Under the pieces are notes generated by a model. It made no database searches and was not told the DNA's origin. It saw only the letters and a list, made by a program, of their open reading frames with translations. The position numbers and the translations under genes were made by a program. From RU20A sp042610495 (GTDB taxonomy: Bacteria > Pseudomonadota > Alphaproteobacteria > Rhizobiales > Rhizobiaceae): 64,000 nucleotides of DNA. Shown piece after piece: positions 26,023 through 35,252 of this stretch. The DNA lies in the NCBI RefSeq assembly GCF_042610495.1, contig NZ_JBHGAP010000009.1:1-64000 (forward strand), given 5' to 3'. Numbering within the stretch: the first letter of the stretch is position 1; each line of letters opens with the position of its first letter.

Positions 26023-29019
26023 TCAACCGCCGAGTGCGTCTTCCAGGAAAGCCGCGAGCTGTGCGAGATGCTTCGACATCAGGCCCGTTGCCGGCGAGGC
26101 GGCGGCGGGACGGCCGGTGTAGCGAACGCGCTGATACTTCGCATCGATATGCGCCAGCACCCATTCGAGATAGGGGTCGATGAAGGCCCAGGCACCCATG
26201 TTCTTGGGCTCTTCCTGGCACCAGACCATCTCCGCATGGCGGAAGCGCGAGAGCTCGTTGATGAGCGCCTTGGCCGGGAACGGATAGAGCTGCTCGACGC
26301 GCAGCAGGTAGACATCGTCGATGCCCCGCTTCTCGCGCTCTTCCAGCAGGTCATAATAAACCTTGCCGGTGCACAGCACGACGCGGCGGATCTTGGCGTC
26401 CTTCTGCAGCTTGATCGGGCCGTCCTTGATGACCTCCGCATCGTCCCACAGCAGACGGTGGAACGAGGTCTCGCCGGCCATTTCCGACAGCGAGGAGACC
26501 GCACGCTTGTGGCGCAGCAGCGACTTCGGCGTCATCAGGACGAGCGGCTTGCGGAAATCGCGCTTCACCTGCCGGCGCAGGATGTGGAAGTAGTTGGCCG
26601 GCGTCGTGACGTTGGCGACCTGCATGTTGTCTTCGGCGCAGAGCTGGAGGAAGCGCTCGAGGCGTGCCGAGGAGTGCTCGGGCCCCTGCCCTTCATAGCC
26701 GTGCGGCAGCAGGCAGACGAGGCCGGACATGCGCAGCCACTTGCGCTCGCCCGACGAGATGAACTGGTCGAAGACGACCTGTGCACCATTGGCGAAGTCG
26801 CCGAACTGGGCTTCCCACAGCGTCAGCGCATTCGGACGCGCCAGCGAGTAGCCGTATTCGAAGCCGAGCACGGCCTCTTCCGAGAGCATCGAATTGATGA
26901 CCTCGTAGCGAGCCTGGGTCGGCGAGAGGTTGGCCAGCGGAATGTAGCGATCCTCGGTCTCCTGATCGTAGAGAACCGAATGGCGCTGCGAGAAGGTGCC
27001 GCGCTCGCAGTCCTGGCCCGACAGGCGGATCTTGTGGCCCTCGACGCAGAGCGTACCGAAGGCAAAGGCTTCCGCCATGGCCCAGTCGATGCCCTCGCCG
27101 GTCTCCACCATCTGCGCGCGGTTTTCCATGAAGCGCTGGATGGTCCGGTGGGCGCGGAAGCCTTCCGGAATGGTGGACAGCTTGCGGCCGATTTCCTTCA
27201 GCTGCTTCATCGGCACGGAGGTCTTGCCGCGACGCTGTTCGTCCTGGTTGTCGGCAACGCGAAGACCGGACCATGCGCCGTCCAGCCAGTCGGCCTTGTT
27301 CGGCTTGTAGGACTGGCCGGCGTCGAATTCCTGCTCCAGATGGGCGCGCCAGTCGGCCTTCATCTTCTCGAAGTCACCTTCGGAGATCAGGCCTTCGGCA
27401 ATCAGACGCTCGCCATAGATCTGGGCGACCGGCTTGTGGGCGCGGATCACCTTGTACATCTTCGGCTGCGTGAACGCCGGCTCATCGCCTTCATTGTGGC
27501 CGAAGCGGCGGTAGCAGAACATGTCGATGACGACAGGCTTGTGGAACTTCATGCGGAATTCGGTCGCAACCTTCACCGCATAGACCACCGCTTCCGGATC
27601 GTCGCCGTTGACGTGGAAGATCGGCGCCTCGATCATCTTCGCCACATCGGACGGATAGGGCGAGGAGCGCGAGAAGGCCGGGTTCGTCGTGAAGCCGATC
27701 TGGTTGTTGATGATGACGTGCATCGTGCCGGCCACGCGGTGACCGCGAAGGCCGGACAGGCCGAGGATTTCAGCAACGACGCCCTGGCCCGCGAAGGCCG
27801 CATCGCCGTGCAGCAGCAATGGCAGCACCTTGGAACGCTCGCGCAGCGGAATGATGTCGCCTTCGAAGACGGTCGCCATCTGGTCCTGCTTGGCGCGGGC
27901 CTTGCCCATCACGACCGGATTGACGATTTCGAGGTGCGAGGGGTTCGCCGTCAGCGACAGGTGAACCTTGTTGCTGTCGAATTCGCGGTCGGAGGAAGCG
28001 CCGAGGTGATACTTCACGTCGCCGGAGCCTTCCACGTCGTCAGGGGCGTAGGAGCCGCCCTTGAACTCGTGGAACACGGCGCGGTGCGGCTTGCCCATCA
28101 CGTTCGTGAGAACGTTGAGACGGCCACGATGCGCCATGCCGAAGATGATTTCCTTCATGCCCAGCTGGCCGCCGCGCTTGATGATCTGCTCCAGCGCCGG
28201 GATCAGGCTTTCGCCGCCGTCGAGACCGAAGCGCTTGGTGCCCTTGTACTTGACGTCGATGAACTGCTCGAAGCCTTCCGCCTCGATCAGCTTCTGCAGG
28301 ATCGCCTTCTTGCCCTCGGGCGTGAAGCCGACACCCTTGTCCGGCCCCTCGATGCGCTCCTGGATCCAGGACTTTTCTTCGGGATTCGAGATGTGCATGA
28401 ACTCGACGCCGATCGTTGAGCAATAGGTGCGCTCGAGGATCTCGACCATCTCGCGAACGGTCGCGTATTCGAGGCCGAGCACGTTGTCGATGAAGATCTT
28501 CCGATCGAGATCGGCATCCGTGAAGCCGTAATTCGACGGCGACAGCTCGTGGTAGTCCTCGACCGGAGCGGCAATGCCGAGCGGATCGAGCTTGGCATGG
28601 AGATGGCCGCGGGCGCGATAGGCGCGGATCATCATGATGGCGCGAACCGAATCGCGCGTCGCCTGCAGCACATCGGCCGGATTGACCGTGGCGCCGGAAA
28701 CGGCGGCCTTTTCCTCGGCCTTGGCCTTGATCTTCTTTTCGACGGTCTTCTCGACCGTGCCCCAATCGCCGTCGAGCGCCGAAACCAGTTCGCCGCCTTC
28801 CGCCAGCGGCCAGTTGGACCGCTTCCAGGAAGCGCCCTTGGCGGCCTTCACCACGTCGTTCGGATTGTCCTGCAGCGCCCGGAAGAAGGATTGCCATTCA
28901 CCGGAGACGGAGCCCGGGTCTTCCTGGTAGCGCGCATAGAGCTGCTCGATGTAGCCGGCGTTCGCTCCGTCAAGGAAGGACGTCAGCTGGAATTGCTCGT
29001 TGGCCTCTTGCCGTGTCAT
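26023..29019 (-). CDS. sucA: 2-oxoglutarate dehydrogenase E1 component
   Basis: The 998-residue thiamine diphosphate enzyme that decarboxylates 2-oxoglutarate. An N-terminal segment (SFLDGANAGYIEQLYARYQ) binds E2, and family blocks such as GMAHRGRLNVL, the TPP region HGDAAFAGQGVVAE and the C-terminal CQEEPKNMGAW are present. Length is normal for the alphaproteobacterial form. It sits between sucD (193 bases upstream, no gene seen in that gap) and sucB. Confidence 0.97.
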   Translation of the reverse strand: MTRQEANEQFQLTSFLDGANAGYIEQLYARYQEDPGSVSGEWQSFFRALQDNPNDVVKAAKGASWKRSNWPLAEGGELVSALDGDWGTVEKTVEKKIKAKAEEKAAVSGATVNPADVLQATRDSVRAIMMIRAYRARGHLHAKLDPLGIAAPVEDYHELSPSNYGFTDADLDRKIFIDNVLGLEYATVREMVEILERTYCSTIGVEFMHISNPEEKSWIQERIEGPDKGVGFTPEGKKAILQKLIEAEGFEQFIDVKYKGTKRFGLDGGESLIPALEQIIKRGGQLGMKEIIFGMAHRGRLNVLTNVMGKPHRAVFHEFKGGSYAPDDVEGSGDVKYHLGASSDREFDSNKVHLSLTANPSHLEIVNPVVMGKARAKQDQMATVFEGDIIPLRERSKVLPLLLHGDAAFAGQGVVAEILGLSGLRGHRVAGTMHVIINNQIGFTTNPAFSRSSPYPSDVAKMIEAPIFHVNGDDPEAVVYAVKVATEFRMKFHKPVVIDMFCYRRFGHNEGDEPAFTQPKMYKVIRAHKPVAQIYGERLIAEGLISEGDFEKMKADWRAHLEQEFDAGQSYKPNKADWLDGAWSGLRVADNQDEQRRGKTSVPMKQLKEIGRKLSTIPEGFRAHRTIQRFMENRAQMVETGEGIDWAMAEAFAFGTLCVEGHKIRLSGQDCERGTFSQRHSVLYDQETEDRYIPLANLSPTQARYEVINSMLSEEAVLGFEYGYSLARPNALTLWEAQFGDFANGAQVVFDQFISSGERKWLRMSGLVCLLPHGYEGQGPEHSSARLERFLQLCAEDNMQVANVTTPANYFHILRRQVKRDFRKPLVLMTPKSLLRHKRAVSSLSEMAGETSFHRLLWDDAEVIKDGPIKLQKDAKIRRVVLCTGKVYYDLLEEREKRGIDDVYLLRVEQLYPFPAKALINELSRFRHAEMVWCQEEPKNMGAWAFIDPYLEWVLAHIDAKYQRVRYTGRPAAASPATGLMSKHLAQLAAFLEDALGG

Positions 29020-29212
29020 GGTGTTTCCGCGGGCCGCCGCCCGCCTCCTGACTTGTTGTCCCTGCCGGTTCGTCCGGCCCGGTCGTTTCTATGTCCGTAT
29101 CGTTCTTGGATGGCTTCGATTGCGCCATCCTTGCGATCTGGGCCACGTGCCCACGTCTTCAAGCAAATTGATGGCGAAGCGGACGCTTTCACGCCCGCCT
29201 CGCCCGATTGTG

Positions 29213-30115
29213 TCAGCCCTTGAGCACGTCGACGAGCGTGGTGCCCAGACGTGCCGGCGAGGGCGAAACCCGGATGCCGGCGGCTTCCATGGCCGCGATC
29301 TTCGATTCCGCATCGCCCTTACCGCCGGAAACGACAGCACCGGCGTGACCCATGGTGCGGCCCTTCGGCGCCGTGCGACCGGCGATGAAGCCGGCCATCG
29401 GCTTCTTGCGGCCCTTCTTGGCTTCGTCGATGAGGAACTGCGCCGCATCTTCTTCAGCCGAACCGCCGATTTCGCCGATCATGATGATCGAGGTCGTGGC
29501 GTCGTCGGCGAGGAACATCTCCAGCACGTCGATGAACTCGGTGCCCTTGACCGGGTCGCCGCCGATGCCGACAGCGGTGGTCTGGCCGAGGCCTTCGTTG
29601 GAGGTCTGGAAGACTGCTTCATAGGTAAGGGTTCCCGAACGGGAAACAATGCCGACCGAGCCCTTGCGGAAGATGGAGCCCGGCATGATGCCGATCTTGC
29701 ATTCTTCCGGCGTCAGGATACCCGGGCAGTTGGGGCCGAGCAGGCGCGACTTGGACTTGTCGAGCTTGGCCTTCACCCGCACCATGTCCATGACCGGGAT
29801 GCCCTCGGTGATGCAGGTGATGAACGGGATCTCGGCTTCGATCGCCTCGATGATCGCATCCGCAGCACCTGCCGGCGGAACGTAGATCACCGATGCGTCG
29901 GCACCGGTCTTTTCCTTGGCTTCCGCGACGGTCGCGAAGATCGGCAGGGTCTCCCCCTTCGAGCCGGTCCAGTTTTCGCCACCCTTCTTCGGATGGATAC
30001 CGCCGACCATCTGCGTGCCGTAATAGGCAAGCGCCTGTTCGGTGTGGAAGGTGCCGGTCTTGCCGGTCAGGCCCTGAACCAGGACCTTGGTGTTCTTGTT
30101 GACGAGAATCGACAT
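29213..30115 (-). CDS. sucD: Succinyl-CoA synthetase alpha subunit
   Basis: The 300-residue CoA-binding and phosphohistidine subunit. The N-terminal CoA fold shows GLTGKTGTFH, and the phosphorylated histidine is H257 in MGHAGAVVSGGKG. With SucC it makes ATP or GTP from succinyl-CoA. It is 17 bases after sucC. Confidence 0.97.
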   Translation of the reverse strand: MSILVNKNTKVLVQGLTGKTGTFHTEQALAYYGTQMVGGIHPKKGGENWTGSKGETLPIFATVAEAKEKTGADASVIYVPPAGAADAIIEAIEAEIPFITCITEGIPVMDMVRVKAKLDKSKSRLLGPNCPGILTPEECKIGIMPGSIFRKGSVGIVSRSGTLTYEAVFQTSNEGLGQTTAVGIGGDPVKGTEFIDVLEMFLADDATTSIIMIGEIGGSAEEDAAQFLIDEAKKGRKKPMAGFIAGRTAPKGRTMGHAGAVVSGGKGDAESKIAAMEAAGIRVSPSPARLGTTLVDVLKG

Positions 30116-30132
30116 GAAATCAGGTCCTTCAA

Positions 30133-31326
30133 TTAGCCGTTGATCGCCGCGACGATCTTCTTCGCCGCATCGTCCAGATCATCGGCCGCCGTAATCGCCA
30201 GACCCGATTCGTTCAGGATCTTCTTGCCAAGCTCGACATTGGTGCCTTCGAGACGGACAACGAGCGGAACCTTGAGGCCGACTTCCTGAACGGCAGCGAC
30301 AACGCCTTCGGCGATGACGTCGCACTTCATAATGCCGCCGAAGATGTTGACGAGGATGCCCTCGACCTTCGGGTCAGCCGTGATGATCTTGAAGGCGGCC
30401 GCAACCTTCTCCTTGCCGGCACCACCGCCGACGTCGCAGAAGTTTGCCGGCTCCTTGCCGTAGAGCTTGATGATGTCCATCGTCGCCATGGCGAGACCGG
30501 CACCATTGACCATGCAGCCGATATTGCCGTCGAGCGCGACATAGGCGAGATCCCACTTGGAGGCCTCGATTTCCTTGGCGTCTTCCTCGGTCTCGTCGCG
30601 CAGCGCCTTGACATCGTCGTGGCGGAACAGGGCATTGCCGTCAAACGACATCTTGGCGTCGAGCACGCGCAGGTGTCCGTCCTTCATGACGATCAGCGGG
30701 TTCACCTCGAGAAGGGCCATGTCCTTCTCGTTGAAGGCCTTGTAAAGCGCCGGGAAGAGCGCCTTGGCATCTTCGACGGCCGCGCCTTCGAGCGCCAGGG
30801 CCGAAGAGATCTTGGCAACGTCATCGGCGGTCACGCCGGCTTCCGGGTCGATGGCGATCGTGTGGATCTTCTCCGGCGTGTCGTGGGCGACAGCCTCGAT
30901 GTCCATGCCGCCTTCGGTGGAGACCACGAAGGCCACCTTGCCGACCGAACGGTCGACCAGCAGCGAGCAATAGAGTTCGCGGGCAATGTCGGCGCCGTCT
31001 TCAATGTAGAGGCGGTTGACCTGCTTGCCGGCTTCGCCCGTCTGGGCGGTCACCAGCGTGTTGCCGAGCATGTCCTTGGCGTGTGCCACGACTTCCTCGA
31101 TCGACTTCGCCAGGCGAACGCCACCCTTGGCGTCGGGGCCGAGTTCCTTGAACTTGCCCTTGCCGCGACCGCCGGCATGGATCTGGCTCTTGACGACGTA
31201 GAGCGGACCCGGAAGCTGCTTTGCAGCAGCTTCCGCTTCCTCGACCTTGAGAATGGCCACGCCCTGCGCAACCGGTGCGCCATAGCCCTTCAGAAGAGCC
31301 TTGGCCTGATATTCATGAATGTTCAT
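30133..31326 (-). CDS. sucC: Succinyl-CoA synthetase beta subunit
   Basis: The 397-residue ATP-grasp subunit. It begins MNIHEYQAKALL, carries the SQIHAGGRGKG nucleotide loop and the VNIFGGIMKCDVIAEG block where beta meets the alpha-subunit CoA site. It follows mdh by 31 bases and precedes sucD, so mdh-sucCD-sucAB reads as one transcription unit. Confidence 0.97.
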   Translation of the reverse strand: MNIHEYQAKALLKGYGAPVAQGVAILKVEEAEAAAKQLPGPLYVVKSQIHAGGRGKGKFKELGPDAKGGVRLAKSIEEVVAHAKDMLGNTLVTAQTGEAGKQVNRLYIEDGADIARELYCSLLVDRSVGKVAFVVSTEGGMDIEAVAHDTPEKIHTIAIDPEAGVTADDVAKISSALALEGAAVEDAKALFPALYKAFNEKDMALLEVNPLIVMKDGHLRVLDAKMSFDGNALFRHDDVKALRDETEEDAKEIEASKWDLAYVALDGNIGCMVNGAGLAMATMDIIKLYGKEPANFCDVGGGAGKEKVAAAFKIITADPKVEGILVNIFGGIMKCDVIAEGVVAAVQEVGLKVPLVVRLEGTNVELGKKILNESGLAITAADDLDDAAKKIVAAING

Positions 31327-31357
31327 CGGTTCATTCCTGCTTGAAAGCGGAGGAGGC

Positions 31358-32320
31358 TTACTTCAGCGCCGGGGCAATGTTGACGCAGGCGTCGCACAGG
31401 CCCTGAACGGCGCCGACCGACTTCTGGAAGGCCTCTTCCTCGGACTTGTTAAGGTTGATCTCGATGATGCGCTCGACACCGCCGGCACCGATGATCGTGG
31501 GAACGCCGACATACATGTCGTTGACGCCGTACTGGCCTGAGAGATAGGCGGCGCAGGGCAGAACGCGCTTCTTGTCCTTGAGGTAGGATTCGGCCATCTC
31601 GATGGCGGAAGCGGCCGGGGCGTAATAGGCCGAACCGGTCTTTAGCAGGCCGACGATTTCGGCGCCGCCGTCACGGGTGCGCTGGATGATCTCTTCCAGG
31701 CGCTCCTTGGTGACCCAGCCCATGGTGACAAGGTCGGTGAGCGGAATGCCGGCGATCGTGGAGTAGCGGGCGAGCGGCACCATCGTGTCGCCATGGCCGC
31801 CGAGAACGAAGGCGGTGACGTCCTGGACGGACACGTTGAATTCCTGGGACAGGAACAGACGGAAGCGGGCGGAGTCGAGCACGCCAGCCATGCCGACGAC
31901 CATGTTCTTCGGCAGGCCGGAGAACTTCTGCAGCGCCCAGACCATGGCGTCGAGCGGATTGGTGATGCAGATGACGAAGGCGTTCGGGGCATACTTCTTG
32001 ATGCCGGCGCCGACCTGTTCCATGACCTTGAGGTTGATGCCGAGCAGGTCGTCGCGGCTCATGCCCGGCTTGCGGGCAACACCGGCGGTGACGATGCAGA
32101 CATCAGCGCCTTCGATGGCAGCGTAGTCGCTGGCGCCGGTCAGGCTGGCGTTGAAGCCTTCGACGGGCGAGGACTGGGCGATGTCGAGGCCCTTGCCCTG
32201 CGGCACGCCATCGGCAATGTCGAACAGGACGATGTCGCCGAGTTCCTTCAGGCCGGCAAGATGCGCCAGCGTTCCACCAATCATTCCCGAACCAATAAGT
32301 GCGATCTTCTTGCGCGCCAT
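31358..32320 (-). CDS. mdh: Malate dehydrogenase (LDH-like type)
   Basis: The 320-residue NAD-dependent enzyme that oxidises malate to oxaloacetate. It has the NAD loop GSGMIGG at residues 10-16, substrate arginines at 83, 89 and 153 and the catalytic histidine H176 in LGGHGDTMV; R83 rather than Gln marks it as malate-specific. ATG at 32320 (MARKKIALIG) gives the usual alphaproteobacterial length; the longer reading to 32428 adds 36 residues from the promoter region. It heads mdh-sucCDAB. Confidence 0.96.
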   Translation of the reverse strand: MARKKIALIGSGMIGGTLAHLAGLKELGDIVLFDIADGVPQGKGLDIAQSSPVEGFNASLTGASDYAAIEGADVCIVTAGVARKPGMSRDDLLGINLKVMEQVGAGIKKYAPNAFVICITNPLDAMVWALQKFSGLPKNMVVGMAGVLDSARFRLFLSQEFNVSVQDVTAFVLGGHGDTMVPLARYSTIAGIPLTDLVTMGWVTKERLEEIIQRTRDGGAEIVGLLKTGSAYYAPAASAIEMAESYLKDKKRVLPCAAYLSGQYGVNDMYVGVPTIIGAGGVERIIEINLNKSEEEAFQKSVGAVQGLCDACVNIAPALK

Positions 32321-32401
32321 GACGTGTTCCTTTGGACCCGACTTTGTTCGAGGCCGGACGACGGGCAACATCAGCCCACGCCAAGCCTTTCGGCGCAAGG
32401 G

Positions 32402-32428
32402 ATTATCCTTCCACAGAAAAAAATTCAA
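32402..32428 (-). promoter_or_regulatory. Candidate housekeeping promoter of mdh-suc
   Basis: On the minus strand TTGAAT (32428-32423) and GATAAT (32407-32402) are separated by 15 bases, about 80 bases before the mdh ATG. Both hexamers are near the sigma-70 consensus, but the spacing is short (16 or 17 if the -10 is shifted by one or two bases). Confidence 0.35.
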
Positions 32429-32474
32429 CCACTACTTTGGAGGTGAGAAAATTCAATCGTTTAGAACATAAAAA

Positions 32475-32492
32475 TCTTACGTAAACGTAAGA
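32475..32492 (-). terminator. Terminator of zapE
   Basis: TCTTACGT (32475-32482) and ACGTAAGA (32485-32492) form a perfect 8-bp stem directly after the zapE stop. Read on the minus strand it is followed by TTTTTATG. The stem is AT-rich, but the T run supports termination. Confidence 0.6.
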
Positions 32493-32493
32493 A

Positions 32494-33666
32494 CTATCCT
32501 GAATAGTCGTGACTATTCAGTGTCCGCGAAGCTGCTGCTTCGGTCTCGTAGTCCCGGCTCTGCATCTCGGTCAGACGCGAAACGGTACGATCGAACTCAA
32601 AACCTTCCGTCCCGTGGCGTGCCGTCAGCAGGTCGAAGGGCGACGAAACGGCCGATGCGAAGAGGCGCGCACGCTGGTCGTAGAGGGTATCGACCAGCAG
32701 GATGAACCGCTTCGTCTCGTTGCGCCGTTCTGGCCCCATATGTGGCACGTGATCGATGAAGATCGTGTGATAGCGCTCGAGGATGGCAAGATAGTCGGAG
32801 GCGCCCAGCGGCGCCTCGCAAAGGTCTCGGTAGGAGAAGCGTGCCACGCCGCCCGCAGCAAGCGGAACCGCAATCGATCGCCCCCGATGCGGAATGCTGG
32901 CGGGCGCCGGCACATGCCCCGCCGTCTCCCGCTCGAAGGCAAGCTGCATGTTGCGGTCGGCATCAGGCCCCAGCGGGAAGGACCAGACCGGCACCTCCGC
33001 ATGCTTTTCCATGCGGTAGTCCGTCTGGGACTCCACAGCCACGACGTCGGTATACTGTTTCAGGAGATCGATGAACGGCGTGAAGAGGCTGCGGTTGAGA
33101 CCGTCGCGATAGAGGTCGTCGGGCGCCACGTTGGATGTGGCGACCAGCACGCAGCCGCGCTTGAAAAGCTCGCCGAAAAGCCGCGACAGGATCATCGCAT
33201 CGGCAATATCCGTCACCGTGAATTCATCGAAGCAGACGAGGCGCGCCTCCGCCATCAGATCGGCGGCAACCGGCGGCATGGGGTCGGCCTGGTTCGTCTC
33301 GCCTGCCTTCAGCTTCTGACGGTGGCGATTGATGCGCTCGTGGACGTCGGCCATGAACTCGTGGAAGTGCGCCCGACGCTTGCGCTTGATCGGCACGGCC
33401 TCGAAGAACATGTCCATCAGCATGGTCTTGCCGCGCCCGACCCCGCCATGGATATAGAGACCACGCGTGGGCGCCTGCTCGGCCTTGCGCCGCGCAAACA
33501 GCCAGCCGAGCGCATTGGACTTCTTCTCTGCCCGGCTCTGGGCGAGCGCATCGATCAGAGCATCGAAGCGGCGGGCAATCGCAAACTGGACGGGATCGCG
33601 CGAGAGCGCGCCCTCGGCGACGAGCCGCTCAAGCTTCTGGGTGACGAGGGCTTGGGGATTGGGCAT
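32494..33666 (-). CDS. zapE: Cell division ATPase ZapE (AFG1 family)
   Basis: A 390-residue AAA-like ATPase of the ZapE/AFG1/LACE1 family, which in E. coli acts on FtsZ rings and in mitochondria on respiratory complex proteins. Walker A is GGVGRGKTM at residues 74-82; Walker B is VCFDEFTVTDIADAM, a hallmark of the family. It lies between the omp19-like gene and mdh on the same strand, as in other rhizobia. Its last nine codons coincide with a perfect 10-bp palindrome (32499-32520). Confidence 0.92.
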   Translation of the reverse strand: MPNPQALVTQKLERLVAEGALSRDPVQFAIARRFDALIDALAQSRAEKKSNALGWLFARRKAEQAPTRGLYIHGGVGRGKTMLMDMFFEAVPIKRKRRAHFHEFMADVHERINRHRQKLKAGETNQADPMPPVAADLMAEARLVCFDEFTVTDIADAMILSRLFGELFKRGCVLVATSNVAPDDLYRDGLNRSLFTPFIDLLKQYTDVVAVESQTDYRMEKHAEVPVWSFPLGPDADRNMQLAFERETAGHVPAPASIPHRGRSIAVPLAAGGVARFSYRDLCEAPLGASDYLAILERYHTIFIDHVPHMGPERRNETKRFILLVDTLYDQRARLFASAVSSPFDLLTARHGTEGFEFDRTVSRLTEMQSRDYETEAAASRTLNSHDYSG

Positions 33667-33694
33667 CCTCTATCGGCGCTCCGTCCTGGAGAGC

Positions 33695-33739
33695 GCGACC
33701 GACGAAGGCCCCAGGCGAGGCCCTTCGGGAAACGGTCGC
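33695..33739 (-). terminator. Compound hairpin after the omp19-like gene
   Basis: GCGACCG (33695-33701) pairs with CGGTCGC (33733-33739) and CGAAGG (33703-33708) with CCTTCG (33722-33727), giving a long interrupted stem between the omp19-like stop and the zapE start. There is no T tract, so it may be an RNA structure rather than a terminator. Confidence 0.35.
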
Positions 33740-33773
33740 GGCAGCCGCCGCGGAAACGGGCGGCTCGGGAATA

Positions 33774-34325
33774 TCAGCGGCTGAGGCTCAGTGGCTGGCC
33801 GGAATTGGTCTGGCCATCGAAACGATTGTCGGCCGTCTTGAAGACGCGGCCGATCGGGTTGCCGTTGCGATCCTTCAGCACGACCTGCTTTCCGGCAACT
33901 TCCCAGGAACCCATCGTCGTCAGCTCGCCGACGCAGCCGCGCGTACCACCGCGCGAGCCGGAACCGAGATTGGTGAGCGTCAGGAACATGTCGCAGGAAG
34001 CGCCGCCATTGCTGACGCGCCAGTTGCCGACCATGCCTTCCTTCTTGACGTCGAGCGCATTGGCCGCGACCTCGACATTGGCCGGCTGACCCGGCGGCGT
34101 GGTGGTCGCCGTCACCGGGGCTGCCGGAAACTGGGACGTATTGGCAGCACCGGCTGTCGGATCTGGAAGCTGGCTTGCCTGCACGCCCGGCACGGGTTGT
34201 GCCTGAAGCGGCGCGGGCTGATACGGCTGGTTATTGGAGGCCGCGAAATCGTTCATGCTCGTGCGCTGACACCCGGCCACCGCCGTGATTGCCAACAGAC
34301 CCGCTGCAACGCGAAGAAGCTGCAT
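33774..34325 (-). CDS. Omp19-like outer-membrane lipoprotein, Inh/AprI protease-inhibitor domain
   Basis: A 183-residue lipoprotein. The signal peptide ends in a lipobox AVAGC, with Cys near residue 18 as the lipidated residue. A Pro/Gln/Ala-rich linker follows, and the last 85 residues form an Inh-type beta-barrel (MVGNWRVS, ASCDMFLTLTNLG, with a second Cys in RGCVGEL making the family disulfide). Brucella Omp19 has this architecture and inhibits proteases. ATG at 34325 (MQLLRVAAG) gives a proper signal peptide. It lies between sdhB and zapE. Confidence 0.85.
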   Translation of the reverse strand: MQLLRVAAGLLAITAVAGCQRTSMNDFAASNNQPYQPAPLQAQPVPGVQASQLPDPTAGAANTSQFPAAPVTATTTPPGQPANVEVAANALDVKKEGMVGNWRVSNGGASCDMFLTLTNLGSGSRGGTRGCVGELTTMGSWEVAGKQVVLKDRNGNPIGRVFKTADNRFDGQTNSGQPLSLSR

Positions 34326-34392
34326 ATCCAAACTCCCGATTTCCCGCATCCGAACCAATACTGCAGAGCAATATAGAGCGAATCAAAGCTTT

Positions 34393-34423
34393 GAAATGGC
34401 CGGTCAACCCTGATGGCCATTTC
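34393..34423 (-). terminator. Hairpin after sdhB
   Basis: GAAATGGCC (34393-34401) and GGCCATTTC (34415-34423) are perfect 9-bp arms with a 13-base loop, 35 bases past the sdhB stop. On the plus strand it is followed by TTTAT; on the minus strand by AAAGCTTTG, so termination of sdh is plausible but not clean. Confidence 0.45.
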
Positions 34424-34457
34424 TTTATACGGTTGTGGCAAGAAGGCGACGCCCGCG

Positions 34458-35237
34458 TCAGAGGCGACGCTCGACCATCATCTTCTTGATTTCGCCGATT
34501 GCCTTGGCCGGATTGAGACCCTTCGGACAGGCCTGAGCGCAATTCATGATCGTGTGGCAGCGATACAGCCGGAAGGGATCCTCGAGATTGTCGAGACGTT
34601 CACCCTTGGCCTCGTCACGGCTGTCGATGAGCCAGCGATAGGCCTGCAGCAGCACGGCCGGACCGAGGTAGCGGTCGCCGTTCCACCAGTAGCTCGGGCA
34701 GGAGGTCGAGCAGCAGGCGCAGAGAATGCACTCGTAGAGACCGTCAAGCTTCTGGCGATCCTCGTGGCTCTGGCGCCACTCCTTTGCCGGCGTCGGCGAC
34801 ACCGTCTTCAGCCACGGTTCGATCGAACGATGCTGGGCGTAGAAGTTGGTGAGGTCGGGAACCAGATCCTTCACCACCGGCATGTGCGGCAGCGGGTAGA
34901 TCTTCACCGTGCCGTTGATCTCGTCCATGCCTTTGGTGCAAGCGAGCGTATTCGTGCCGTCGATATTCATCGCGCACGAGCCGCAGATGCCCTCGCGACA
35001 GGACCGGCGCAGCGTCAGCGTCGGGTCGATCTTGTTCTTGATGTAGAGCAGACCGTCGAGAACCATCGGACCGCAATCATCGATATCGATGAAATAGGTA
35101 TCGACACGCGGGTTCTGGCCATCGTCGGGATTCCAGCGATAGACCTTGTATTCGCGTGTGTTCTTGGCGCCCGCCGGCTTCGGCCAGACCTTGCCTTCGG
35201 TGATCTGCGAATTCTTGGGAAGAGCGAGTTCAACCAT
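34458..35237 (-). CDS. sdhB: Succinate dehydrogenase iron-sulfur subunit
   Basis: The 259-residue subunit carrying three clusters: 2Fe-2S (CREGICGSCAMNIDG and a later Cys), 4Fe-4S (CILCACCSTSC) and 3Fe-4S with CAQACPKGLNP. It relays electrons from SdhA to the quinone site. It ends the sdhCDAB operon, 15 bases after sdhA. Confidence 0.97.
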   Translation of the reverse strand: MVELALPKNSQITEGKVWPKPAGAKNTREYKVYRWNPDDGQNPRVDTYFIDIDDCGPMVLDGLLYIKNKIDPTLTLRRSCREGICGSCAMNIDGTNTLACTKGMDEINGTVKIYPLPHMPVVKDLVPDLTNFYAQHRSIEPWLKTVSPTPAKEWRQSHEDRQKLDGLYECILCACCSTSCPSYWWNGDRYLGPAVLLQAYRWLIDSRDEAKGERLDNLEDPFRLYRCHTIMNCAQACPKGLNPAKAIGEIKKMMVERRL

Positions 35238-35252
35238 CTGCGAATCCTCCGA

